From assembly GCA_035582835.1 (NCBI GenBank), contig JAYKAV010003376.1, positions 219,298 through 283,297 of the forward strand: a stretch of 64,000 nucleotides of DNA, given 5' to 3'. How positions within the stretch are numbered: position 1 is the stretch's first letter; each line of letters opens with the position of its first letter. Of this stretch, positions 23,295 to 34,344 are shown piece after piece. The position numbers were made by a program, and so were the translations under genes. The DNA comes from Phoebastria nigripes. Taxonomy: Eukaryota > Chordata > Aves > Procellariiformes > Diomedeidae. The notes below the pieces were generated by a model, which saw only the letters and a list, made by a program, of their open reading frames with translations, was not told the DNA's origin and searched no databases.

Positions 23295-24481
23295 GCTGCC
23301 CGCCCGCCGGGGCGATGTGCCGGGACGCCGGGGAGCGGAGTCGCTCAGCTCCCGGGGGCCGCGGGCAGGGTGGGCTCCCCGGTGCGCTCGGTTCCTGTTC
23401 CCCCGCCCGATGCTCCCCCCATCCCCGGTGCTTTCCCCTGCCCTCCCCGAGACTCTCGGGCGGGGAGGTGCCGGTGTCAGCCCGGCACGGTGCGGTCCGT
23501 CCCCCGTTAGTGCCACCCGGACCCCGGATTGTGCGTACAGCCCTGGTACCTACCCCCGCAGGGGGACGCCGGGCCGGAGGAAAGAGGAGGGGGGAAAAAG
23601 CGAGTAAAGCAAAGCTTCAAGGCTAAATACAGCCAGCGGTGCGCGTTAAGCAAACGTTATTTTAGGGAAAGGGGTCGGCTCCAAACGCAGAGGCACCGGC
23701 TCGCCTTGGGCTTGCGACCAGAAACGCGAGAGCACGTGTGTGGTGCGGGCTTGCTGCTGCTGCTTAGTCCCCGAAGCTCCTCGTGAAAATCACGAAATGA
23801 TCGGAAATCCCGCTCCTTTTCTCCCTCCCCGAGGACTTAAACCTGGAATCAGTGATTTACACTGAATTCAGGTGCTTTAGTGTCAATCAGCGAGGCAGAA
23901 AGTTCCCACTCAGCTGCTACCCGGGATGGCTGTTGGCAGTTTCCTCGGCCAACAAATCTGTTTGGCGGAGGGGAAGCAAAACAGTTCAAGTTCTGCAGCT
24001 AAACGTGCTTCAAGCCGAGCCCGGAGCAGGCAGGCTGCCTGCTGCTGGGGAGGGGGTGCGAAAGGCTGACTCTCCCCGGACCCGGCTGCTTTCTGGTCTT
24101 GGGCACACACGTTTTGGTTTTGCCTGCCCACCTTGTGTCTCTCCACTCTAGAGGCTCAGACACTGTTTGGAGCAGAGGCGAGGTGAAAGCCACTTTTAGG
24201 TTTTGTTTTAAGACATTGATGGGTGAAATTCAGAAAATTTGAAGCGTGACTTGTGTGTAGCCAAGTGACCCAGCCAGAAACATGCGTCGTTTCCCTGCTT
24301 TCTCCTTCTGCAGACAGGGAAAATGGTCCCGACTCCGTTCAGTAGCATCGTGCCCCGCCTCCACTGCAGTGCCAACAGTACCTGCGAGCACTGCTGGGCT
24401 TCTGGGTCTCTGCTTTTAACAGATATTATATGCTTGTCATCAGTATGATTTGGCATCTGGTCCTTGCTTACGTACAAATGT

Positions 24482-24531
24482 ACACAATATGTAATATAAT
24501 GTAAAATACGTATCACACAATATGTAATATA
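24482..24531. repeat. 17 bp direct repeat in AT-rich DNA
   Basis: ACACAATATGTAATATA occurs twice (24482-24498 and 24515-24531), exactly 33 bp apart. It is a local duplication at the right shoulder of the CpG-retaining domain. Confidence 0.85.
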
Positions 24532-24876
24532 GATAAGAAATACTACACAGCATAAAACACGCACCATATTCCATATAATATTGAATCTGCAATAATGGGA
24601 GGCGTGTAGTAATGTGTGGGATATTGCAAGATGCTATGTCTTGTACGCGTCTTGTATGTAAAGCTCATATTACAAGCTATTAGTTAGGTGGTTTGGTGAT
24701 CTTAAGATCATTCATAGTCAATTAACCCTTGTGACTAAATTATCCCACACTACTGCTGCCTCAGGTCGATATCTACATAATCTTTCAGCCCTAATACATC
24801 AGCTGTTTCTGGGGCTGAAGCACGCAAAAATGCTGTGTCTTGTCCCAAATTTTTATATAAATGTGTGTGTGTGCGT

Positions 24877-24980
24877 GTGTGTAGTCACAATATATAGTGA
24901 CTATTTCTTTGCAAAGCTGTATTGTGTGTGTGTAGTCACTGTATATGTATATGGATACTATTTCTTCGTAAAACTGTAAA
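24877..24980. repeat. Tandem duplication of a TG-run plus GTAGTCAC unit
   Basis: Two copies of a unit of roughly 51-57 bp are visible. Each has a TG run, then GTAGTCAC (24881 and 24932), then a TATA-rich segment, CTATTTCTT (24901 and 24958) and a CAAAGCTGT/TAAAACTGT end. The copies differ by a few substitutions and a short insertion, so the duplication is not very recent. Confidence 0.85.
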
Positions 24981-24989
24981 ATTTCAAGG

Positions 24990-26990
24990 TTGACAAGGTC
25001 TTTTTGTTAGGAATGTGCATGATTTTGACATATACCCAAAGTTGCCCAAGCTAAAAGCCCAGGGAGGAAAGGAAAATTGTTGTGGAGCTAAGCTGCAGCT
25101 GAGCCAGAGCAAGGCTGGCTTGCTGGTTGCACTTCTTGGCTATGATGTCCATGCTGGGACTGGGCAAAAAGCTGGAGGCTTCGTTTTCCAGCTTCTTTAG
25201 TGACCTAGTCCACATGGAGGAGAAAGCTATGGGAGCTAAGCCAGCGAAGAGAAGAGCTAGCGTGTCTTTTGGTATGTTGCTAAAGCAACTGTGATCTGAA
25301 GCCAGGGATGCACATTGTAATTGTCTTTAGGAGCCCAGTTTTCTCTGTTGTATCTGTTCAGGGCTGTAGGAAGAACAAGTCTTTTAACTAACATCACGGG
25401 GTGCTGCTTTAGAGAACTGTATTCTTCTCATTTCTGCTAGCATTTCTTATGTGATTTTTGAAGAAATCATTTAAACTTAGGATTTCCAACAGGAATAATA
25501 CTAAGTGCGTATGAGCCTGCATGTGCGTGTGTATAAGTCACAGACAAACACCCACATGGATCCCACAGCCGTCAATAGGAAACACGTGTACGTCCACAGA
25601 AAATCAGTTTGCGTTTTGGGGAGGATATCTGTGTGTGAGAGAAATACAGAAAAATAGAGTAGGGGTAGACACAGACACATCAACTGGTCACAGCTTTAAA
25701 AAAAAAATTGGGAAGACAGTAAGGGAGATCTTTCTCAAAGGCTAATCTATGCAAACTGACAGAAAAACCTATTAATGTTAATGGCGTATCAAGCTGTAAA
25801 AACACATGCGGAGTGGAGTTTATTCTCTGCATTAGTTACACGGTATAGTATTTTGATTTCAAACTCTGTAATTATTTGGTCACTAAAGAGCTCTGTTTAT
25901 TGTTTGGCCATGGCTCAGAGGTTACATTACGATCTCTGATGTTGAAAGCTTATCGTTCTCTTCTGATCACTGGTAATATTGCATATTTCAAAAAATGCAT
26001 GAATTGTTTTATAATCTTTTCTTTTCTGCCTTCTCCTCTAAATTTAAAACCAGATTTCCAGATTTTGTGGTTAGTTTGTACTGAAAATGACTCATACTCA
26101 TCAGACCAGGCCTATTAATTTACTTGAATTGTTGTTTTTGAAAGGAAAGAANAGAAGTTTCTTTAAAGTACCATCAAGTGTGTTTCTTTTCCCTAGTGAA
26201 ATANGACACATTTTTTTTTGCCTTGTGATCTGTGGGCAAAATAATCAGAAACAAACTGGTGGGGGGAGAGGGGAGGGAACCAGAGAGTTGTTCCAACCTT
26301 TGACTTTGACTTGTCTGTCTTACAAAGAGGGTTTGTGAAGGGGTTTCTGCAGCACCTTGCCTGCAGGTTCACAAGCTTTTGGGTTATTTTCTGCCGTGTA
26401 GTGATCCCCCAAGGAGCTACGGTTCAGCTACACGCTGTAAATGCTTATCTATCTGATTGGCTCAGGAACAAAGGATTTATGATAAAACCACTTGTTGGAT
26501 TACCACCTTCCAGTCATTTAAGGACTTAAAAAGTAGGATCAGAAAGCCTGATTTATCCTCCAAACTGTTGTTGTCTACATGTTTGGAGATCTTCTCTTTG
26601 CCAAGTGGAAGCCATAGTCTCTGCTCTACAGTGATTTCTATCTGCTTCTGGTTTCTAGCACCATGTAGTGGGGAAACTGCTGCTTTGACCTTGAGCTTGC
26701 TAGAAGAAAATGTGCATACCAATTCTGTATTAATTACCTCTCATTTCCCCCCCACTCTTTCTGAGGGGGAAAACACCCAGGGCCATATAGCAGCCAGAAT
26801 TAAAGAACATTTACTTGCATTCAGCCTGGGGTGCTGGGGCTCAGCTGCTGTCTGGAGAGGCTCAAGGTTTTTTGCTCTGCAAGGGTGGGGAATGTCTGCA
26901 GAGGCAAGATGACTTGGTGGCTACATTATCCGGCATGATATAGCCTCATCTGAGGATGAAATACTGCTGTAACCATTTAACCATCAGAGA
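24990..26990. other. Non-coding interval, no gene recognised
   Basis: Unique AT-rich sequence with N bases at 26151 and 26204. The frame at 26457-26912 (151 codons) overlaps a minus-strand frame of similar quality and has no recognised domain. No promoter or transposon is seen. Confidence 0.5.
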
Positions 26991-27117
26991 TGGTAGATGT
27001 GGTGCTTAGGGACATGGTTTAGTGGTGGAATTGGTAGTGTGAGGTTAACGGTTGGACTCGATGATCTTAAGGGTCTTTTCCAACCTAAATGATTCTATGA
27101 TTCTATGATTGTATGAT
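26990..27117 (+). mobile_element. CR1 LINE 3' end (5'-truncated)
   Basis: The sequence GGACATGGTTTAGTGG, then GGTTGGACTCGATGATCTTA, then GGTCTTTTCCAACCTAAATG and a terminal run of ATTCTATG-type repeats (27088-27117) is the diagnostic avian CR1 3' end in plus orientation. Only about 126 bp remain, typical for 5'-truncated insertions. The copy is well preserved, so it is younger than the relics at 8.9-10.2 kb. It carries no coding capacity. Confidence 0.96.
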
Positions 27118-27119
27118 AT

Positions 27120-29600
27120 TACATTGCAGGTTAGTGACCTTTCTGGAGAACAGAGACCTGATTCAGTCATCTTTGGTCATGACTCACGGGTCATCAGATC
27201 AGATAGGGCACATCAGATAGGGCTGGAGTTTATTTTGACACCAGAAACATGTTCCCCATGGCTCTATCCAACAACATTCATCACTCCTAGGGGCCAGCAA
27301 ATACCACAGAAATGTCCCCAGGGGCTGGGCCTTTTTCTAGGGTGGTGGCACTTCCCCGGGTTGGAGTTTGGCTCCAGTCTCCCTCCAGCCATAGCAGCAT
27401 TGCTGCTGAGCCTTATCTGGCNTTGAAGTGCCACTGGCCAATCTCTTAGGCAGTTGCTAATCCCGGGGAAATGCCCTGCGCCTCCACCCTGTCTGTTTAA
27501 TCCCCGTCTCTGCAGGTTTATTTCCTAAATCACAGTTAAGCAGTGTGGCCGGATAAAGCAGCAGCTACTCAACACAGCTGTTAGCTGAGCAGAGCCACAG
27601 GGAAGCCAGTAATGTGTTAGTGAGACCTAGACTTCTGGGCTTTGCTGCTTATTTCTCTGGGAAAGTGGGTTTTACTTCTGCATCTGGAGCATGGCTTCCC
27701 TCAACCTTTTCTTCCTTTGCGGGTATTGCCACTGGTGAAAGCACAGTCAGCAAATGCATCCTCCTGGCCCCAGTAGCCCCCGTTCTGCTTCGGAGTAAGT
27801 GCCCCCTTGTAATGTACTGCAAAGGGTGTGTGTGCACCCTGGGCTGGGACATCCCTGGTTTAAAAGCTTCCCAAACTTCCAGCAGAGGCACAACAAAGCA
27901 TCCTGCTGACTTCAGTGAAAGTATGGGACTGGGTTCCAAGAAACTTGGGGATCCTGCATTGCCCTGTGGGTTCTGGGAGAGATTTGAACCAATGACTGAA
28001 TTTAGAAAGCTGCCTGGAGCGAGCTGATTTCACTCCCACCCCATCCCAGTTTCAGATTCTCATCTAAAATCTCATTTTCATTGTGATTATATATTAGATA
28101 TAATCATAATCTATTTGACAAGCTGGGGTTCTGACTTCAAGCACTGCTGCCAAAGACCCATGGATGGAAATAGCCAAGTAACCTTATGTACCTCCGGCAC
28201 AATGTAGCGTGCAAACAGAGCACAAACACCCCAAATCTGTTGTTCTGTCTTTGATTTTGATTGACTTCGAAGAAACGTTAAAAATAATAATGAGAAGCTG
28301 ATGACATCGCGGCCTGAGGAATGCACCACTGCTAGAGAACAGATGGCGCAAAGACATTTTTTGGAAACTTTTTTAAAAAAATGAACTTGGCACCTGGGCC
28401 TTTCTTAGGATAAATGCTCTAACTTGGAGCAACTGCAGTGCTTGGTGGTTGGGATCCATTGAAAACCATCGATTTTGCTGCAGAGGAATGCAGCTCTAGC
28501 AAGATACAGATTTCTGTCTCAGTGATCAGTAATATTTCTTGTTTCATGTTTGAGAGGGCTCATCTCTTTTCCTGTATTACAATTGGAAGGAAATCAACAG
28601 AATTTAGTTTTGCAGCTCTAAAAATGTTGTGGTTTCAGGGATAACTGACTGGGTTTTAAAGTAAATAAATAATTATGAAGAGAAGGGCTCATTAGTTTGT
28701 CCTTCAGTTCTGTATTTTATCAAGTTCAGTGGTTTCTGCTCTAATTTTTTACTTAGCAGTCCCACAAGCATTTTCAAGTGGAAGCTAAATCAATCTGTAG
28801 TAAATTTAATCCTATTGATAGTACAGTGGCTTTTCTCAATCTTAGTTCACTGGCTTCTTACAAATAGTCACAGCCTCTTAGACGACTTCAGATTCAACAG
28901 CTGATGTCGTTACTGTTATATCGAACCCGACAAGTTATGTTAGACAGAAGAATCTTGTGAAGAAAAGCATCTGACCTTGGTCTGAAGGCTTTCAATGATA
29001 GAGTCCGCCTTATCCTTTGATCAATGACTCTGTGTTAAAAAATTCTATGCTTTATTGCTTATTCAAATTTGTCTGGCATTTACTTCCAAGCAATGAATCT
29101 CGCTTGGCATTTCTCAGCTAGATTAAAGAACCGTTCCGTACCTGGTATTTTCTTTTTCCAGCTGTACTTGGATATCCTAGTGAAGTCACCTCTTAATCTT
29201 CATTGTGATAGACTAATCAGATCGAGATGCATAAGTCTCTCACTAGAAGGCATGGTTGTGTTTTTTTTTTTTTTTTACAGCCCTCAAATCATATGTATTT
29301 CCATATGGCTTGACATCAGTGGAGATTTATGCTAGCTTGGAATTTGGCTGTATATTTCAATTACTGCGAACATTTTGTGGCCTGGGGTGGAACGCGCCTA
29401 AGAGCATGACAAATTATTTGTAACATGCATATCTGTTCAACTTGGTTTAGCAATCAAATGGAGTAAAATTCAGCTGCATGCAGATGATCAGCAGAAAGCC
29501 CATGTCCCATTAAACTGTTTTCATGGGTTTATGTTCTTCTTAAGTGCAATTGAGGCCATGGGAGCAAAGATAAACATCAGCCATTGAGACAGATGCTTAA
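27120..29600. other. Non-coding interval with scattered CNE-like DNA
   Basis: No gene is recognisable. A poly(T) run of 16 lies at 29261-29276. The 9 bp inverted repeat at 28084-28106 is within chance expectation for AT-rich DNA. The + strand frame at 27614-28027 (137 codons) has no domain and a competing minus-strand frame. Confidence 0.5.
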
Positions 29601-29620
29601 CTTATGCACCTCATTTTTCA

Positions 29621-29672
29621 TGGCCTCAGTGGAGTTGCGCTGATTTACACCAGCTGAAGACCTTGGCCCACA
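29621..29672 (+). repeat. Ancient interspersed repeat fragment (GATTTACACCAGCTGA family)
   Basis: The string GGAGTTGCGCTGATTTACAC, followed by CAGCTGAAGACCTTGGCCC, resembles a short motif found in many dispersed copies in bird and reptile genomes. A second diverged copy in the same orientation lies at 33190-33240 and a possible third at 31412-31447. The family name is uncertain. Confidence 0.4.
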
Positions 29673-30079
29673 GTAAGCAGCACAAACTGTTAAAAGAGTC
29701 CAATCCTCAGCTGGCCGCTTATATGAGAGCTTGAATGCAACCTCAGTGCTTGGTAATATCTCATTAGAGCCTGAGTCAATATGGCAAGGGGACATAGTTA
29801 TAATAGAGCAGAGCTGCAGCAACTTCACAGAATCCTAATTGCTGCAGGGCTGCTGAGGGGGAATCTGGTCCATCATTTCGGTTATTAGCTCCAGGTAGTA
29901 TTTTTCCCCTTAAAATTGATACAGAGACAGAGGTAAGTGAAATCCAAGTGTTCAGCTGATGGAAGTTGTTTGGATCACATCCAAGTGCTTTCCCTTGGTT
30001 ACGGAAGCCACCCAGCAAGGTCCTGAGCTGCCATGGGACTCGGTGGCATCTGTTAGCACCCTTTGCAGTCCTGGTTTTC

Positions 30080-30370
30080 CACATAGGTACATTTTCACAC
30101 AAACATTTGGGTACATACATGTGCATGTAGGCTTGTATAAATAGATGCACATACAAATCATAGCCATTTANGTTCATATGTGTTGTAAATATGTACATCT
30201 AAACACAGGAATGTGTACATTTATATTTTATGTAGACCTCTGTAGATAAGACCAATGCTATGGATAGGAATGTGTGTGTGTTTGTGTTAAGCTGATGTGT
30301 GGTTGTGTACACCAGTATGATCAAGAGAATGTGAATAGAAGCGTGTGTGTTTATGTATGCGTGTGTGGAG
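30080..30370. repeat. Degenerate CATA/TGTG low-complexity tract
   Basis: A stretch dominated by CATA, TACA and TGTG steps, with an N at 30171. It accounts for the Tyr/Met/Cys-rich frames at 29776-30501 on the minus strand, which are therefore not called as genes. Confidence 0.7.
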
Positions 30371-30529
30371 CTGGTGTGGGGAAAGGCCACTGGGAAATAA
30401 ATGATACAAAACGTCTGTACATTCCAGGGAAATATTCGGATCCCTGAGGTTAAGGGATATGCTCTAGTCATAAAAATAAACACACTGGTGCAGCATGCCA
30501 TTCATATGTGGATAAACTCACTAAGGACG

Positions 30530-30960
30530 GGTAAAGTTTCAGCTTTCACCTCCTTCTGATGGTGAGCTAGCTGCTTCCCTCGCTGCCTCTTTTGACAGTT
30601 CAAAGTAAAATGACATTTTAAATAAGAGGTTAAAGAGCAGAGGAAAACAGAAGTTTTCTGCTTGAACCGGGGGAAATTTGATAAACCAGTCTTCCAGAGA
30701 TGCCAGCGATTTCAAAAGGCTCCATTTCCTTTTGATAAGGTTTTGAGAGAGTAATTCAGAGTAGGATCTGTTAGCCGGAGCTCTTAGCTGCTAAAATGTC
30801 AGATCAGAGGCTGAGCTATTTCCCCAAGACTAACGGTTAGTTATTGCAATGTATAGCCTATTGTGCTAAGCTCTTTACAAAATCTTTGCACCACCACTTC
30901 TATCCTGCCTTTAAAATCGCACTTAGATTTGCAAGAAGAATGGTCAGAGGGTTTTAATTA
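30530..30960. promoter_or_regulatory. Candidate conserved noncoding element
   Basis: A non-repetitive block of balanced composition with several TTTAAT, GATAA and TAATTA-like words and no coding potential. The call is on texture only and could be wrong. Confidence 0.2.
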
Positions 30961-30967
30961 GGCAAAA

Positions 30968-31105
30968 CCTGAAGAAAGGCTCATGTGCTTTAAAGCTTGA
31001 CCTACTTTTTCCAACTATGTGCGTTCTAATAAAAGATACTACCTCCCCTTGCAAACATTGCCTTGTTCATGCCCCCAGACCATGATGGCTGCACCAACAG
31101 TCCCT
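30968..31105 (+). repeat. Ancient amniote interspersed repeat fragment
   Basis: The order CCTGAAGAAAGGC, AAAGCTTGACCTACTTTTTC, CTAATAAAAGATACTACCTC and AGACCATGATGGCTGCACCA matches a dispersed repeat well known from bird and reptile genomes. Its consensus pairs a CCTGAAGAA start with an AATAAAAGATATTACCTC core and a CAACATGGCTACAACA end. It is a decayed copy without coding capacity. I do not assign a family name. Confidence 0.55.
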
Positions 31106-31109
31106 CAAG

Positions 31110-33185
31110 AAGAACATGAAGCACAGAAGCACCCAGAATCGTAGAGGGTGGAAATTCTGACCTGTCACCATTGGTTGTGTTGGAAGTTCAACTGCTGACC
31201 ATTTATCAAGTTTCCATTGATAAAAGTGGATAATCAGTGGTAGAGAGATGCTATAATCCTGTTCACATATGAGTAATGTGTTTCATCAGTGGCTATAATC
31301 ACATTAATAGGAACGGTTATAGATTGTTAAATATGGTGTTAAATATGTAGGAAGGGTATTAAACCCATCTACTGGTGTGTATGAAACAAGACCATTCTAT
31401 ACTTACACTAGTTCACATTAATGTATATCAGCTCAAATTCTGCCTTTAGGTCCACTGCAAGAAAATTTGGTTGAATGGGACTGACTCACATTTGAATTTG
31501 GGTCTAACAATGATGTAGATACAACTGGTTCAAGCCATTTTCATCTGTGCACTGACACCTACAGCTCCAGCCCTGTCTTGGCAGCTTGAGCAGAGCTTAC
31601 ATTTCCAAATCAGCAGTGGGCAAACACTGATCACTATTCAACTGCACCATGGCTTAAAAACTACCTTTCCAAATAACTTAGAAACTCGGCAGTACCTGGG
31701 TACTGATTAGCCCTATCTAAGTCACAAAGCCAAGTTTTACAGGTGAATCCAAAATCATCTGGACTCTTTTCCTTGACCTGGAGAAGTTTCACTCAGGGCT
31801 TTGTGGCCATCTATCTGCTTTGCTGTGAAACCTGAGGATAGATGTTCTCTTCTAGTGATAACTCTGCAACTTGATGAGGCTTGGGGAAAGTGGAGGTAGA
31901 ATTAAGACCTTTGTAGCACTGTCCTGTATTGCTGGTAGGAATTACTGCGTATGTATGAATTTCCCTGTGATATTCCATATGCCAACGTGTGGATGTTGTT
32001 GCCATCAGATGTCTAATGCATAACTTTTTGGACATAACTCCAGGCACACAGGAGCATTAGGACTGTAGACCTCCCCATATAGTCAACCTTGTGGATGATG
32101 ACAGTGAAAGAACAAATGCGTTGGAAGCCTCTTTTGTTGATCTTCTTTTGGTCTCTAGAAAAAAGAGGACAGCAGCGGGAATTTGAACAGAATATGATTT
32201 GTTGGTTCAGGCAGACTGTAGGTTTGGGGAAGGAGGAAAGTTGAGCTTTCTCATGCTGTGACACTGACTGACTTGAGGTGACTGTTTTGTCAGTGTAAAA
32301 AGGAGTGGCAAGTTATGTTACCGTGTGCTTTTATGCACTTTCCCCAGGATCAGAGGGTGGTAATGGGGTTGTCAGAACACCAGTGGGTTGCTCTGAGTGA
32401 CAGAGCAGTTATGGCATGGCTGCAAGAGCCAAACTTTTGACCAGGATGGTCTAGCTCACTCTGTCTGAAGACGGTGGAAGACCAGATACACCAATCCTTC
32501 CTCTGTCAGGTGCCTGGAAATGTGACCAAACATTTGAGCAAACTTCAGGTGAGCAGACTTCAGGCATCCCCGTCATCTGATGGCATTAGAAGAGGTCCCC
32601 AGCAGATCGTTCTGCACTACCTGAGGTGCATGCCAGTTCTCAGCTCCTGCCCAGGTTCACGTGTGACCCATGAAAACACCTCTCTGTTTTGGCCATGTGC
32701 TGAAGGAGGGAGCGCTGGACCTCTGGGAGAGGCAGCAGTGGGGAGAGGTTGCTGAAGCACTCCATGGAGTGGTGGGTCCAGCCTTGGCCATACCTGAGGA
32801 CCTTCCTTGGAAGACAGCATCATGGCCCATCGTGCTGCTATGGTGCAGCATACCTGGCTGAGGGCCAGAATTTGGACAGCTGCGCTGTCAGGTAAAGAGT
32901 GGGGTTTGGCNGATGGAAAACACATACCCTCTTGGCTGCTCTCTCCCAGGTTTCCTGCATTACATAAGCCAGTGGCTTCACAGTCTCTGACCCAGTTTCT
33001 CCTGGTACACAAACAACTTTACTAAGCCGTTGGGTGCTCCAATGGTGGCTGAAAAACCTGAATGTATGTGAAAGTGGGGAGAGTACAACCAGGACATCCA
33101 AAATGCTATCAAGAAAGAGTCAATCAAACACATAGGCACAAACCCACCACACTGAAAACACCGAATCTATCCTTGGCTGGTGTGA
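31110..33185. other. Non-coding interval, no gene recognised
   Basis: Short frames on both strands, one N at 32911, and no CR1 end or CpG island. The frames around 32474-33101 overlap on opposite strands and lack domains. A weak third copy of the GATTTACACCAGCTGA-type repeat may lie at 31412-31447. Confidence 0.5.
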
Positions 33186-33189
33186 CTTG

Positions 33190-33240
33190 CCAAAAACATT
33201 AATAGGACTATGCTGATTCACATCAGCTGAAAATTTGGCT
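33190..33240 (+). repeat. Ancient interspersed repeat fragment, second copy
   Basis: TATGCTGATTCACATCAGCT, followed by GAAAATTTGGCTC, aligns with the copy at 29621-29672 with a few mismatches and in the same orientation, supporting a dispersed family. Short length limits confidence. Confidence 0.38.
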
Positions 33241-33244
33241 CACC

Positions 33245-33755
33245 ACTCAGTTGTACGGACTGTGTGGAGTAAGAGATATGCAGGCTATATAAACAGGCAT
33301 CCTATAGATGTGCACGTGTGTGAATAGTGTAGATAGAAAGATAGAAGATAAAAACAGGTATCTGGCTAGGAAAAAATGTACGGCATCTTTCTGTAACAGA
33401 CTGGAGTGTGACACACTCAAGATCCCCATTACGGGTGTGATGTACAGCAAAACCCTGATTTTCATTCAGGTTTTCGCAGTCACTGCTATCTTAACTCCAA
33501 GCCTCGTTAAATCAACCTCGGCTGAACTGTGGTACAATGTTACAGTGCAGATCCTCCTGTTCCCCAATGGGAAACTAACTTGGACTCAGGAGCCATCATT
33601 TAACCTTGGAGTCTCTGAATCAACAAGGCAGTTTCTGCAGAGACACCTGGCAGCATTCGCATTTTATGCTTTAACATGGCTGGTAAATCCTGGGTGGTTA
33701 AGTAAACTTAACCTTCATTTATGAAACTTGCGAACCAAAGGGTAAAATGTGCCTT
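33245..33755. other. Isolated 138-codon frame of unknown value
   Basis: A + strand frame at 33308-33724 is comparatively free of low complexity and contains a hydrophobic stretch around residues 47-65. I recognise no family. It begins in a CpG-poor region with no promoter-like feature, and no neighbouring exon is apparent, so chance is the leading explanation. Confidence 0.3.
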
Positions 33756-33759
33756 GTGC

Positions 33760-34340
33760 AAGTAATTACGTAAAGGTCTTAGAGAGTGGAGTTATCACTT
33801 AAAGACGCCGGGCATTGCTAATGAGTTGACTGAGAATTGATCTCTCTGTAATTTAGTTATTTATATGCAGTTCCTGTTTTCCATGCTCAGCTATAGGTCA
33901 AGCCCACTTTGAACTGCTCAGAGACCCCCAAGTTTGTCAAGCAAAGTCCCAAAGCCGTGGCACAATGATATTTTAGAAAAGTAAATATTGTCCTGAGGGG
34001 CTTTAAAAAGGAGGCAAAGCTGTTTGCTTTTTAGCTGGTTCTTTAAACCGGACAACTGCTTCCTGTTACTAAGGGGTCTCTCAGCAACCTGACTTTGCTT
34101 CTGTTAAATAGAAAAGAGCTTCAGGAAAAATGTCAGTACCGCCTTCCAGGTATTTTCATATCCCAGCGAGCTGGGTAGGAACAGCCTTTGGTTTCTGAAT
34201 AGAAATACATTTGCATTATTCTGCAAAAGATGTAGCATGGGGTATAATGGATCTATATTGTGGAGGAAGCAATGAAAAAACTCAGGCTGCTAAATGTTAC
34301 CCTCAGGGCTAATTTTATGCCAAATGGCTGTGAACAATAT
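33760..34340. promoter_or_regulatory. Candidate conserved noncoding element
   Basis: Frames are very short here, and the DNA is non-repetitive with many AT-rich transcription-factor-like words (GCTAATGAGTTGAC, TAATTTAGTTATTTATATG, TTTGCATTATT). This resembles conserved enhancers in gene deserts. No alignment was available to test it. Confidence 0.33.
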
Positions 34341-34344
34341 TCAA

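Larger units (their letters stand above)
23089..23790. promoter_or_regulatory. CpG island block C
   Basis: A GC-rich segment with dense CpG, a (TCC)n repeat at 23260-23294 and CCGCCCG/CCCCGCC strings. Overlapping frames of 148-177 codons on both strands owe their length to lack of AT-rich stop codons and to the TCC repeat, which reads as poly-Ser, poly-Leu or poly-Arg depending on frame. No domain is present. It is a candidate promoter or 5'UTR region. Confidence 0.75.
20340..24660. promoter_or_regulatory. Extended CpG-retaining domain (candidate unmethylated promoter domain)
   Basis: CpG becomes frequent from about 20340 and stays so to about 24660, across three GC-rich blocks (20800-21500, 21590-22440, 23089-23790) and the AT-rich stretch between them. 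Vertebrate genomes lose CpG where DNA is methylated in the germ line, so long retention implies an unmethylated domain, as seen at promoters of developmental regulators. The right shoulder (24181-24660) has about 14 CpG by hand count. No coding exon is convincing. A noncoding first exon, a lncRNA promoter or a divergent promoter all fit. Direction of transcription cannot be told from sequence alone. Confidence 0.75.

Noticed and set aside
23058..23626. Frames of 125-177 codons on both strands in CpG island block C
   Set aside because: Their length comes from stop-poor GC-rich DNA and from the TCC repeat, which reads as poly-Ser, poly-Leu or poly-Arg by frame. No domain is visible.
33308..33724. 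138-codon + strand frame with a hydrophobic stretch
   Set aside because: No known family, no promoter or exon context. Reported only as an interval note.
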